Below are positions 1-7,716 of a DNA stretch of 37,056 nt, in pieces. The stretch lies in NCBI RefSeq assembly GCF_001591445.1, contig NZ_BCUX01000048.1, positions 1 through 37,056 on the forward strand. The letters run 5' to 3'. Under the pieces are notes generated by a model that was not told the origin of the DNA, did no database searches, and saw only the letters and a program-made list of their open reading frames with translations. The DNA comes from Neobacillus drentensis NBRC 102427. Its GTDB lineage: Bacteria; Bacillota; Bacilli; Bacillales; Cytobacillaceae. Position 1 is the stretch's first letter. Each line of letters starts with the position of its first letter. Made by a program: the position numbers and the translations under genes.

Positions 1-186
1 TCAGCTTGAACAGGCATCATACTCTAACTCAATATTCAACGGAAAGCTTTTCTCTCTTTCCCACACCACCAACTACTCATTTAACAAGACTTTAACGGTT
101 TGGCACTTCAAAAAAATGTATAAAAAGTCCTAGATTGTAATATTTATTTTGTAGGGTGTTAAATTTCTTACGTTCTATTTGGGGGG

Positions 187-462
187 ATGTCTCTGAAAAC
201 GGTAAGAGTAATTCAATGGCTGGTAGGTTTATTACTACTGGTCTATGGCATTTATCTTATTTTTGGAGTGCAGGAGTTCTTTGGAACCTTAGCAATTATC
301 GCTGCCTTTTTTATCTTCCCAAGTTTAGTAAATGGAAGAAAAAGTTCTCATAGCAATGATTATGTTCATGACTACGAAAGTGATTCAGACGGCCCTGCTG
401 ACGGCGGTGGTTCCGACGGTGGCGGAGATTCAGGTGGAGACAGCGGTGGCACCGGGGATTAA
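187..462 (+). CDS. Small membrane protein with Gly/Asp-rich tail
   Basis: A 91-residue protein that I do not recognise. Residues about 8-28 and 32-48 form two hydrophobic membrane segments. The C-terminal third (about 60-91) is almost entirely Gly, Asp and Ser, with repeated GGGD/SGGD units, so it should be a flexible acidic extension. The ATG at 187 directly follows a run of six G (181-186), which is too close for a normal ribosome binding site, so the true start is uncertain. In-frame upstream sequence is open only back to an ATT at 163. A GTG-started overlapping frame (156-353) looks like a shadow because it lacks the hydrophobic pattern. A strong terminator follows at 486-517, which supports a real transcription unit. 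Function is unknown. Confidence 0.6.
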   Translation: MSLKTVRVIQWLVGLLLLVYGIYLIFGVQEFFGTLAIIAAFFIFPSLVNGRKSSHSNDYVHDYESDSDGPADGGGSDGGGDSGGDSGGTGD

Positions 463-485
463 GATAACGATAAACATATTAAAAT

Positions 486-517
486 CACCCTTGCCAAAAT
501 GACAAGGGTGTTCTTTT
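486..517 (+). terminator. Intrinsic terminator of the small membrane protein gene
   Basis: CACCCTTG (486-493) pairs with CAAGGGTG (503-510) across a 9-nt loop and is followed by a T-rich tract. It lies 24 nt after the stop at 462 and before the convergent ferritin-like gene. Confidence 0.85.
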
Positions 518-565
518 TAAATTCCTGGAATCCCAGAAAAAGCCGGTTGGAATTCATCAGAATGG

Positions 566-1009
566 CTACTTATTTTTTGTAAAAAAGTACAGAAACCAAA
601 CCGCATGATTTTGCTCATCTGCTGCCGCTCTTCGAAAAGCCTCTTTAATCGATCGATCAGAAGCACCATCAGCGACTTCATGGTAAAAATCCACTGTTTT
701 TTGCTCATCCTCTAAGGCAGACTCCAATCCATCTAAGTAAACATTTGGGCATTCCTCGCTGAGTTTTGGTTGTTGGGGCTTTCTCCTAGTTAGCTTCGTA
801 TAGATCTGTTCAAATTGTTGATAGTGCCTTATTTCATCTTGGCGAATTTCTAGGATTTGGCCTTTCTCCTTCTCATTATGAGCTAATTCCGCTAATTTCG
901 AGTAACAATTTATGGCATTGAACTCTCCACTCATCGCTTTTTCCACTTCTCGTATCAATTTATTATTTTGTCTATATAGGGCATCGTAGTAATTAGTGTA
1001 TGGATACAT
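566..1009 (-). CDS. Ferritin-like/rubrerythrin-type protein (YhjR-like)
   Basis: A 147-residue all-helical protein with the spacing of a di-iron four-helix bundle. Candidate ligands are E29, an ExxH at 59-62 (EIRH), E102 and a second ExxH at 132-135 (EQNH). The two ExxH motifs each sit late in a helical pair, as in the ferritin-like superfamily. The overall length and MYPYTNYYDALYRQNN-type start resemble B. subtilis YhjR. The likely role is iron or peroxide handling, possibly spore-related, but this is inferred from family only. It has no rubredoxin Cys4 domain, so it is not a classical rubrerythrin. A GGGAGG site precedes the ATG at suitable spacing. It is divergent from the lipoprotein gene at 1183. 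Confidence 0.8.
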   Translation of the reverse strand: MYPYTNYYDALYRQNNKLIREVEKAMSGEFNAINCYSKLAELAHNEKEKGQILEIRQDEIRHYQQFEQIYTKLTRRKPQQPKLSEECPNVYLDGLESALEDEQKTVDFYHEVADGASDRSIKEAFRRAAADEQNHAVWFLYFFTKNK

Positions 1010-1115
1010 CGTAAAACCTCCCGTTAATTCTCATGAATATCCTACGTGTAACGAGGTTATCGGGTGCTTACTATTCTATAATTTTTAATATAACCGTCTT
1101 GAAAATATCACCAAT

Positions 1116-1128
1116 GGTGCCTGACACC
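1116..1128 (+). repeat. Dispersed 13-bp repeat GGTGCCTGACACC, copy 1
   Basis: An exact copy between the divergent ferritin-like and lipoprotein genes, 55 nt before the latter's start. Single copy with no inverted partner nearby. Confidence 0.9.
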
Positions 1129-1182
1129 GTTTAGTATCCTTCACTTTTAGATAGAATGAAATAATGAAACGGAGGTTCCTGC

Positions 1183-1629
1183 ATGAAAAAGAAGTTATTA
1201 GTTTTAGCTGCGATCATTGGATTGCTCCTGAGCGGTTGTTCCTTGATAAATGATGCGAAAGATACCCTAACGTATGCCAATGATGCGAAGGACTATTTAG
1301 ACAAGGCGACGGCATTTGCCAATGATGCTCCCTCAATTGCCAAACAAGCAGTTGGCGACAAGCAAGCCGCAGCTAAACTCAAAACGATGCTCCAGGATAT
1401 GAAACAAGAAATCTCTACCTTTAACAAACTTCAAGCTCCTGAAATAGCGGTTGATTTACACCAGCAACTGGTCGACCAAAACAACAAACTAACCGCTGGA
1501 ATTGACCTGTACTTAAAAAATTATAAAAATGGAGTGCTCGACCCTTCTGTCCTTGAAAATACTGAAATTTTTCAAAGTGTCCAGGAAATCAGCAGCATTC
1601 TCGATCAAATCAAACAGCTTGGGCAGTAA
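1183..1629 (+). CDS. DUF6376-type lipoprotein
   Basis: A 148-residue predicted lipoprotein. It has a basic N-terminus (MKKK), a hydrophobic stretch and a lipobox LLSGC with the lipidated cysteine at residue 19. The mature part is helical and repeats an ND-A-K-D pattern around residues 22-45, followed by a charged coiled region. The pattern (ATAFANDAPSIAKQAV, then LQDMKQEISTFNKLQAP) matches my recollection of the DUF6376 family of Bacillaceae, which has no known function. The ATG is preceded by GGAGG at good spacing. It appears monocistronic, with a terminator at 1666-1698. Confidence 0.8.
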   Translation: MKKKLLVLAAIIGLLLSGCSLINDAKDTLTYANDAKDYLDKATAFANDAPSIAKQAVGDKQAAAKLKTMLQDMKQEISTFNKLQAPEIAVDLHQQLVDQNNKLTAGIDLYLKNYKNGVLDPSVLENTEIFQSVQEISSILDQIKQLGQ

Positions 1630-1665
1630 TATATTCCTCAAAGATTAATTACAATCTTTTGAAAT

Positions 1666-1698
1666 AATACACTTGGACTCTCAAGTGTATTTTTTTTG
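1666..1698 (+). terminator. Intrinsic terminator after the DUF6376-type gene
   Basis: AATACACTTG (1666-1675) pairs with CAAGTGTATT (1682-1691) across a 6-nt loop and runs into a long T tract. An additional imperfect inverted repeat (about 1638-1663) lies just upstream. Confidence 0.85.
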
Positions 1699-1754
1699 CC
1701 TCTTTTTGGAACTTTATACTTAAATAGAATTCAATTGAATTTGGAGGTAAATAG

Positions 1755-3080
1755 ATGAAGTCAATAAAAACTGCTTCAAGGGTATTATTAATTTTTGCAA
1801 TCGTTTTTAGTCTTGTCGGGTTAGCAGTTCAAGCAAGTATTGGTGATCGCCAAACACCTTATTCTGCTTTTATTAAACACTCATTCCCCCTGCAAAAATA
1901 CTCATGGGATCCTAAAAGAACAGTAGAAGTTCAACTATTGGACATTATTCATGGTGAAGAAGCCAATCAAATTGTTAGCAGTGAAAATATGTTTAATGAA
2001 CAGCCCGGTTCAGATGAGGAATGGATCTTGCTTAAGTTTAATATGAAACATGTATCGGGACCTGAGGAGCAACTAGATGTAACAGATATCATTTATTCAG
2101 GGAATAGTTTCTTTACTCCGAGTGGCGTGTCTCTTTCTCCAATTGCGACCGCAACATTATCAGATCAATTTGAAGGATTTAGTCAATTTGATGTTTCCCT
2201 TTACCCTGGCAGTGAATCCACTGTCATTTACGGAATTCTGGTGAAAAAATCTGTGGGAGGCTACCCGTTAGTTAGAATTCCAACAAGCTATAATTCTGCA
2301 AATGGAACAAATACCTATGCATGGCTCACCACAAATCCAAGTTATAAAGAACCTGTTAATGTAACAAAAATCAGTATCAATAAAACAGCTTTACGTTTGG
2401 GCGTTGGGACTTCTGAAAAGCTTACTTCCTCCATTCAGCCTGCTACTGCTACCAACAAGAATTTAGTGTGGTCAACTAGTAATAGTTCCGTTGCAAAGGT
2501 AACATCAGATGGAACCATTAGTGCCATTAAACCTGGTACCGCCAAAATTACCGTTAAAACTAGCAATGGAAAATATGCAACTAGTAATGTAACGGTGGTT
2601 CCAGTCATTAGCGCCGTCTCAGGTGATGGAAAATCAGTTAAAAATAATGCTGTATTAAATAAAAACGTAGTCGTAAAAGTGACAAATAACAAACTAACAA
2701 GCAAAACTGTTATTAAAAATGGTCGAAATATCACTTGGCCAGCTTCTAATTCATTTACTCAAGAAGGAAAATATACAGTAACAATTAAAGATGGTTATGG
2801 AAAAGTAAACAAATTTACTTTTACCATTGATAAAAAAGCACCTACTCTTCCATCAGTAAATAAGGTAACTAGTAAAACCACATACGTTTCTGGGAAAGCG
2901 GAAAAAAGATCTGTTGTTTATATTTATAAAGGAAGTAAGCTTCTTTCCAAAGGTACTGCCAGCAGTAGCGGCACTTTTAAATTAAAAATTAGTAAGCAAA
3001 GAAAAGGAAGCTCACTTCAGATTTATTCGAAGGATGCTGCCGGAAATAAAAGTAAAACAAGAACGATTAAAGTTAATTAA
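1755..3080 (+). CDS. Secreted protein with DUF4352-like region, Big_2 domain and C-terminal Ig-like module
   Basis: A 441-residue exported protein. A hydrophobic segment at about 8-28 is a signal peptide or anchor. Residues about 55-180 contain a WILLKFNMKH-like beta region that resembles DUF4352/telokin-like folds (weak assignment). Residues about 200-283 match a bacterial Ig-like Big_2 domain, with typical W-S-S-V-A-V, G-I-A-PG-A-I-V spacing. Residues about 362-441 form a second Ig-like module (GKAE, DAAGNKS, ending IKVN). The last module closely resembles the final module of the PhoX-like protein at 18993-21395. GGAGG precedes the ATG. Terminator at 3092-3119. It is probably a surface adhesion or scaffold protein; no enzymatic motif is visible. 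Confidence 0.75.
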   Translation: MKSIKTASRVLLIFAIVFSLVGLAVQASIGDRQTPYSAFIKHSFPLQKYSWDPKRTVEVQLLDIIHGEEANQIVSSENMFNEQPGSDEEWILLKFNMKHVSGPEEQLDVTDIIYSGNSFFTPSGVSLSPIATATLSDQFEGFSQFDVSLYPGSESTVIYGILVKKSVGGYPLVRIPTSYNSANGTNTYAWLTTNPSYKEPVNVTKISINKTALRLGVGTSEKLTSSIQPATATNKNLVWSTSNSSVAKVTSDGTISAIKPGTAKITVKTSNGKYATSNVTVVPVISAVSGDGKSVKNNAVLNKNVVVKVTNNKLTSKTVIKNGRNITWPASNSFTQEGKYTVTIKDGYGKVNKFTFTIDKKAPTLPSVNKVTSKTTYVSGKAEKRSVVYIYKGSKLLSKGTASSSGTFKLKISKQRKGSSLQIYSKDAAGNKSKTRTIKVN

Positions 3081-3091
3081 TCACATAACTA

Positions 3092-3119
3092 AAAAAACTG
3101 GAATTCTCCAGTTTTTTTT
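3092..3119 (+). terminator. Intrinsic terminator after the Ig-like protein gene
   Basis: AAAAACTGG pairs with CCAGTTTTT around AATTCT, followed by more T. It begins 11 nt after the stop codon. Confidence 0.85.
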
Positions 3120-3224
3120 CTTTTTTAATGAGTGCCTGATGTTATGATAGTAACAATATTAGGAATAAACGGTAAAACATAACGGCGAAACGCGTCCATA
3201 CGGAGAGTACATATGTCCACGAAT

Positions 3225-3237
3225 GGTGCCTGACACC
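3225..3237 (+). repeat. Dispersed 13-bp repeat, copy 2
   Basis: An exact GGTGCCTGACACC, 54 nt before the oxidoreductase start. It is followed by a partial echo (GACACCAACATA, 3244-3255) of its own right flank. Confidence 0.9.
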
Positions 3238-3291
3238 AACATAGACACCAACATAAATCCAAATGAATCACGAAAGGGGATTAACTAGGCT

Positions 3292-5334
3292 ATGGCTACT
3301 TTTATTGATAAGCGAGAGGGTGTTTTTCAGGCCGTTTGTCCGCTTGATTGTCCGGATCAGTGCGGGTTACTTCTGCATAAGGAAAACGGGAAGATTATCA
3401 AGGTGGATGGCGACCCACAGCATCCGGTTACAAAAGGGCATATCTGTAACAAGGTCCGCAATATGACCGAACGGATTTATGATGAAAACCGCCTCACCTA
3501 TCCGTTGAAACGCACGGGTCCCAAAGGCGAAGGCAAATTTGAACGAATCAGCTGGGAGGAAGCAATCCAGACCATTACCTCCCGCTGGAAGGAACTGATC
3601 GATTCCGACGGTCCCGAGAGCATTCTTCCCTACAGCTTTTATGGAAACATGGGCAGGCTTAATGCGGAGGGCATGGACCGCCGGTTTTTCCATCGCCTCG
3701 GGGCTTCCCGGTTAGACCAAACCATTTGTTCATCCGCTGGTTCAGCAGGTTATAAATATACGATGGGCGGCAGTCTAGGAATCGACCCTGAGGATACGAT
3801 TCATTCCCAGCTTTTCATTTTTTGGGGGATTAATGCGGCAAGTACCAACATGCATCAGGTCGCCCTTGCTCAAAAAAACCGCAAACAAAACGGCGCAAAA
3901 ATCATTGTTATTGATGTTCACAAAAACCAAACCGGTAGATTAGCAGATTGGTTTATTCCAATTTTACCTGGCACGGACAGTGCGCTTGCTTTAGGGATGA
4001 TGCACATCTTATTTTCAGAAAATAGAGTCAATCAGGACTTTTTACAAAAATATACGGTTGGACACAAAGAACTGCGTGAACATGTCGTCAAGTATGAGCC
4101 TCACACGGTTTCTGCCATCACGGGTGTACCGGTCGAAGATATCTATAAGCTGGCACGGATGTACGGCGAAACATCGCCTGCTTTTATTCGGATCGGCAAC
4201 GGACCCCAGCATCACGATAATGGCGGGATGTTCGTCCGAACCGTCGCCTGCCTTCCAGCCCTCACCGGCCAATGGCTAAAAAAGGGCGGTGGTGCGATCA
4301 AAGGAAATTCTACTTATCTTGCTTCAAATACTGCAAACCTGCAGCGACCGAATCTATTGGAAAATAAACAAACCCGCGTGATTAACATGAACTTACTCGG
4401 CGACACTCTGCTCACGCTGGATCCGCCCGTGAAGTCACTCTATGTGTACGGCTCAAACCCTGCTGTAGTTGCACCGGAATCTAACAAGGTCAGAAACGGC
4501 CTCGCACGTGAAGATTTATTTACCGTGGTCCATGATTTATTTTTAACAGAGACGGCCAAATACGCGGATATTGTTCTGCCAGCGACATCCTCCTTCGAAA
4601 ATACAGACATCTACACATCCTATTGGCATCATTACATTCAACTGCAGCAGCCGGTCATCGAACCGTATGCCGAGTCCAAGTCCAATCTCGATGTATTCAG
4701 GCTACTCGCAAAGGGAATGGGCTTCGCTGAACCGCTCTTTCAGGAGACAGAAGCGGAAATGATTGAACAAGCCCTGGATTATCATCTTAATCCTTATTTG
4801 GCTGGAATAACATATGAAACACTTTTGGAACAGCCATTCCTGAAAGCAAAAGTGAAACCCATTTTCCCTGGGAACCTGCCAACCCCTAGTGGAAAAATTG
4901 AATTATTTTCACAGAAGATGAAAGAGGATGGCTATCCCCCGCTGCCAACGTATATACCTTTAGTAAACGACGGCGATCATCCGTATCAGTTTGTGCCCGG
5001 TCCAAATCATCATTTCTTAAACTCTACTTTTTCCAACAATCAAAAGCATATTAGCTTGGAAAAGGAGCTGAGAGTGTATATGAATCTCCATGATGCACGG
5101 AAGTCGGGGATTGAAGATGGAGATATGGTTCGAGTCTGGAACCAGCGCGGGGAATGCGTGCTAAAGGCGGCGGTTGGGGAAAATGTCCTTCCTGGAGTGG
5201 CAGCCACACAAGGTCTATGGGCGGATTCTGGGGACACAAAACAGCTAGTAAACGCCCTCACTCCCGACCGGATTGCCGATATGGGCGGCGGTGCGACCTT
5301 CTTCTCAGGACGAGTAAGTATTGAGAAAATATAA
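3292..5334 (+). CDS. Molybdopterin-dependent oxidoreductase (YyaE-like)
   Basis: A 680-residue DMSO-reductase-superfamily enzyme, about the size of B. subtilis YyaE. The N-terminal [4Fe-4S] motif is C16-x3-C20-x3-C24-x27-C52. A CSSAGSAG stretch beginning at C146 is the best candidate for the molybdenum ligand loop. Further cofactor-binding signatures are YGSNPAVVAPES, the AKYADIVLPATSSFEN segment and the C-terminal molydopterin-dinucleotide-binding beta domain (NLHDARKSGIEDGDMVRVWN). No twin-arginine signal is present, so it should be cytoplasmic. No FdhD, FdhE or electron-transfer partner lies beside it. Substrate is unknown. Codon use is visibly GC-richer than in the flanking genes. AAGGGGA (3273-3280) precedes the ATG by 11 nt, a slightly long spacing. 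It converges on the YitT-type gene. Confidence 0.88.
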   Translation: MATFIDKREGVFQAVCPLDCPDQCGLLLHKENGKIIKVDGDPQHPVTKGHICNKVRNMTERIYDENRLTYPLKRTGPKGEGKFERISWEEAIQTITSRWKELIDSDGPESILPYSFYGNMGRLNAEGMDRRFFHRLGASRLDQTICSSAGSAGYKYTMGGSLGIDPEDTIHSQLFIFWGINAASTNMHQVALAQKNRKQNGAKIIVIDVHKNQTGRLADWFIPILPGTDSALALGMMHILFSENRVNQDFLQKYTVGHKELREHVVKYEPHTVSAITGVPVEDIYKLARMYGETSPAFIRIGNGPQHHDNGGMFVRTVACLPALTGQWLKKGGGAIKGNSTYLASNTANLQRPNLLENKQTRVINMNLLGDTLLTLDPPVKSLYVYGSNPAVVAPESNKVRNGLAREDLFTVVHDLFLTETAKYADIVLPATSSFENTDIYTSYWHHYIQLQQPVIEPYAESKSNLDVFRLLAKGMGFAEPLFQETEAEMIEQALDYHLNPYLAGITYETLLEQPFLKAKVKPIFPGNLPTPSGKIELFSQKMKEDGYPPLPTYIPLVNDGDHPYQFVPGPNHHFLNSTFSNNQKHISLEKELRVYMNLHDARKSGIEDGDMVRVWNQRGECVLKAAVGENVLPGVAATQGLWADSGDTKQLVNALTPDRIADMGGGATFFSGRVSIEKI

Positions 5335-5336
5335 AT

Positions 5337-5349
5337 GGTGCCTGACACC
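5337..5349 (+). repeat. Dispersed 13-bp repeat, copy 3 (left arm)
   Basis: An exact copy starting 3 nt after the oxidoreductase stop codon. Confidence 0.9.
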
Positions 5350-5366
5350 AATGTGGTGTCAGGCAC
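5337..5366. terminator. Hairpin from an inverted repeat pair between convergent genes
   Basis: GGTGCCTGACACC (5337-5349) and its inverted copy GGTGTCAGGCAC (5355-5366) form a 12-bp perfect stem with a 5-nt loop. T-rich sequence follows on both strands, weakly on each side. The placement between the stops of two convergent genes suggests a bidirectional terminator. The right arm contains the stop codon of the YitT-type gene. Confidence 0.7.
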
Positions 5367-5367
5367 T
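5355..5367 (-). repeat. Dispersed 13-bp repeat, copy 4 (right arm)
   Basis: Inverted copy with one changed end base (12 of 13). Minus-strand bases 5361-5359 are the TGA stop of the YitT-type gene, read from GCC-TGA inside the repeat. Confidence 0.85.
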
Positions 5368-6204
5368 CGTTTTACTTGCTTTATACCCATGTCCGATCAT
5401 TTCATGGACGTTATGGACTGTAACATATGCGTTTCCATCCACTTCTTTGATAATACTCTTCAATTGGACGATTTCCTGCTTATTGACGACGATATACAGA
5501 ACTTCTCTGTTCTGTCCCGTGTAGCCGCCGCGGCCGTCTAGGACCGTTAACCCACGCGACATCCGGCTGGTGATGTTATCCAAGACCTGCTCAGGGAAAT
5601 TGGAAATAATCATCACCGCTACCTTTTCATCCAAACCTTCCACGATGAAATCAATCGCCTTCGCGCCGATAAACACAATCAATAGCGTATACATTGATTT
5701 TTCCAAGCCGATGATGAAAATCGAGCCAACTACTACTAAAATATCAATAATCAGCATACCCTTGCCGATACTCCAGCCCAGCAACTGATTCGCCAATTTC
5801 GCTAAAATCGTCGACCCTCCCGAGGATCCTCCCGTTCGGAAAATTAACCCCAGCCCGACACCAACCAGCAAACCCGCAAAAATCGAAGCTAAAAATGTAT
5901 CCTCAGTTAATCGATGGCCGATATCCTCGGTTAAAAATAAAAACAATGAGCAAGCTGCAATCGAAATCAGTGTATAGATAAACGTTCTTTTTTCAAAAAA
6001 TTTATAACCTACGGCTAACAGCGCTACATTCAATATAAAATTCACGACACCTGGCGACCAATCAAACAAATAGTGGGTAATAATCGTAATCCCTAAAATG
6101 CCACCCTCTGAGAGATGATTCGGGATCGTAAAATAATTGACACCCACTGCGAAAATAAGCGATCCTACTAAAATATAGATAATATCCTTTACCGTTTTCT
6201 TCAT
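5359..6204 (-). CDS. YitT family membrane protein (DUF2179)
   Basis: A 281-residue integral membrane protein. About five or six hydrophobic segments fill residues 1-200, including the FAVGVNYFTIPNHLSEGGI signature near the N-terminus and a Gly-rich loop RTGGSSGGSTILAK. The C-terminal 80 residues form a soluble DUF2179 domain with GRGGYTGQNREVLY. This is the layout of B. subtilis YitT, YqfU, YpjC and YvjA, whose transport role is not established. It starts 15 nt downstream of the EAL gene stop, and its AAAGGGTGG ribosome site lies in that gap, so the two are probably one operon. The last two codons (Ser-Ala) and the stop are contributed by a dispersed repeat. Confidence 0.88.
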   Translation of the reverse strand: MKKTVKDIIYILVGSLIFAVGVNYFTIPNHLSEGGILGITIITHYLFDWSPGVVNFILNVALLAVGYKFFEKRTFIYTLISIAACSLFLFLTEDIGHRLTEDTFLASIFAGLLVGVGLGLIFRTGGSSGGSTILAKLANQLLGWSIGKGMLIIDILVVVGSIFIIGLEKSMYTLLIVFIGAKAIDFIVEGLDEKVAVMIISNFPEQVLDNITSRMSRGLTVLDGRGGYTGQNREVLYIVVNKQEIVQLKSIIKEVDGNAYVTVHNVHEMIGHGYKASKTSA

Positions 6205-6219
6205 TAATAATCCACCCTT

Positions 6220-7551
6220 TTATTGCAGTTCATTCACTGAAAAATCTCCCGCCACTCTCGTCTCAATTTCAGCAATCGATTCAGTCAGTTCCTCAAACGA
6301 AATCGGCTCACTAATAAAATACCCTTGGATCAAATCACAGTCGAGTTTCACCCATTCCGTAAACTGGGTGTGGTCCTCAATTCCTTCAATAATAACCTTT
6401 AGTTCCAAGTTATGAGCCATCTGAATAATCGGCGTAATAACACCCTTATGCTTTTTATTTTTCAAAAGGCTAAACACGAAATCACGGTCAAGCTTAATAA
6501 AATCAATCGGCAGCTTTATAAAGTCTGAAAACGAGAAATAGCCATTTCCGAAATCATCTAAGGCGATCGTGAAGCCCATTTCTTTTAGTAAGTGCAGTTT
6601 CTCATTTACTTTTTTAACCGTGTATATCTCAATATTCTCAGTAATCTCCAAGGTAATTTGTGCGGCTGGGATGGAGTACCGCTTTAGAATATTCGAAATA
6701 TCAAGGATAAGAGAATCAAGTAAGAGCTGATTCACCGATAAGTTAATCGAATATTTCAAGCACCGACCCTTCACGCAGGCCATCTTTTTACAAACCTCTT
6801 CAAAAACCCAGAAAAACAGACCGGTTAGCATGCCAGCGTCTTCTGCATAGCTGATAAATTCCCCCGGGAAAATTTCACCTAAACTCGGATGGTTCCAACG
6901 AATTAATGCCTCTGCACCAACGATAGCCCGCTTTTTCAAACAATATTGCGGCTGATAGTGAACATAAAGCTGCCCTTTTTTGAGTGCATACGGAAGATCA
7001 TTTTCGATGATCACTTTGCGGTAAGCGGTTTGATTTAAATCCCCTTTATAAAAAGAACAGCGATTTTCACCCAGCTCTAGGGCATCATACATTTGTATCT
7101 TTGCCATCGTTTTTAGCTCATCCCGTTCTTCGGATCCATAAGGGTACATGCAAATCCCCATACTGCTGTTGATCGAAAAATAATGAAAATCATTCGGATA
7201 CGGAGCTGAAATGGAATGAATAATCCGTTCGCAGATTATTTGACAGTCATGCTCGGTAATATCAGCGATTATTATCATAAAATCTCTGGAATTGACCTTG
7301 ATTACAGTATCAATATCTCGCAGCGAACCATGCAATCTTGCTGAAATTTTATTAAGGAGAATTGTTTCGGTATCATTGTCTTTAGGATGTGAGAGTTCTA
7401 ACGGCAAGAATATACGCAGATAACCTACCGCACTTGACATTTGATATCTCTTACTGAAGGCTAAAGTTAAGTCGAGCCGTTCATTTAATAATTGAATACT
7501 CGAAACTTCAACGTCATGATTTCCTTCACGTTCCGTACTTTTCCCATCCAT
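6220..7551 (-). CDS. EAL-domain c-di-GMP phosphodiesterase with degenerate GGDEF domain
   Basis: A 443-residue cytoplasmic protein with no membrane segment. Residues about 30-170 are a GGDEF-like domain whose signature is NSRDF (87-91), so it should be inactive as a cyclase. Residues about 185-430 are an EAL domain with the expected metal and catalytic residues. These are EAL at 214-216, N270 in SINLSVNQ, E302 in LEITEN, D332-D333 in LDDFG, K353 in FIKLD, E389 in EGIE and QGY at 409-411. The likely reaction is hydrolysis of c-di-GMP to pGpG, lowering the second messenger that favours sessile, polysaccharide-producing growth. AAGGGG precedes the ATG by about 8 nt. It is transcribed away from the symporter gene and together with the YitT-type gene. 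Confidence 0.9.
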   Translation of the reverse strand: MDGKSTEREGNHDVEVSSIQLLNERLDLTLAFSKRYQMSSAVGYLRIFLPLELSHPKDNDTETILLNKISARLHGSLRDIDTVIKVNSRDFMIIIADITEHDCQIICERIIHSISAPYPNDFHYFSINSSMGICMYPYGSEERDELKTMAKIQMYDALELGENRCSFYKGDLNQTAYRKVIIENDLPYALKKGQLYVHYQPQYCLKKRAIVGAEALIRWNHPSLGEIFPGEFISYAEDAGMLTGLFFWVFEEVCKKMACVKGRCLKYSINLSVNQLLLDSLILDISNILKRYSIPAAQITLEITENIEIYTVKKVNEKLHLLKEMGFTIALDDFGNGYFSFSDFIKLPIDFIKLDRDFVFSLLKNKKHKGVITPIIQMAHNLELKVIIEGIEDHTQFTEWVKLDCDLIQGYFISEPISFEELTESIAEIETRVAGDFSVNELQ

Positions 7552-7632
7552 AAAAAGGACCCCTTAGCAAATTTAATAACCTAATCTTAACGTACTACAT
7601 AAGAACCATCAAATACCAAATATTATCCACCC

Positions 7633-7668
7633 AAAAAAATGCTGCAAGAACCTAAAATTCTCACAGCA
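7633..7668 (-). terminator. Intrinsic terminator of the symporter gene
   Basis: On the minus strand TGCTG-t-GAGAA pairs imperfectly with TTCT-t-GCAGCA and is followed by seven T. A 14-bp perfect palindrome, ATAAACTAGTTTAT, lies just upstream at 7673-7686. Confidence 0.75.
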
Positions 7669-7703
7669 GACTATAAACTAGTTTATCGAGCCAATTGATG
7701 GTT

Positions 7704-7716
7704 GGTGTCAGGCACC
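7704..7716 (-). repeat. Dispersed 13-bp repeat, copy 5
   Basis: An exact copy on the minus strand. It straddles the 3' end of the symporter gene and supplies codons GGT GCC and the TGA stop. Confidence 0.9.

Noticed and set aside
156..353. Overlapping GTG-started ORF in another frame near the first gene
   Set aside because: Its composition has no coherent membrane or domain pattern; the frame at 187-462 has both and ends before a terminator.
3225..3258. Repeat acting as a -35 element (CTGACA) for downstream genes
   Set aside because: At copies 1116, 3225 and 33870 no acceptable -10 lies 16-18 nt downstream, so a promoter role is not supported.
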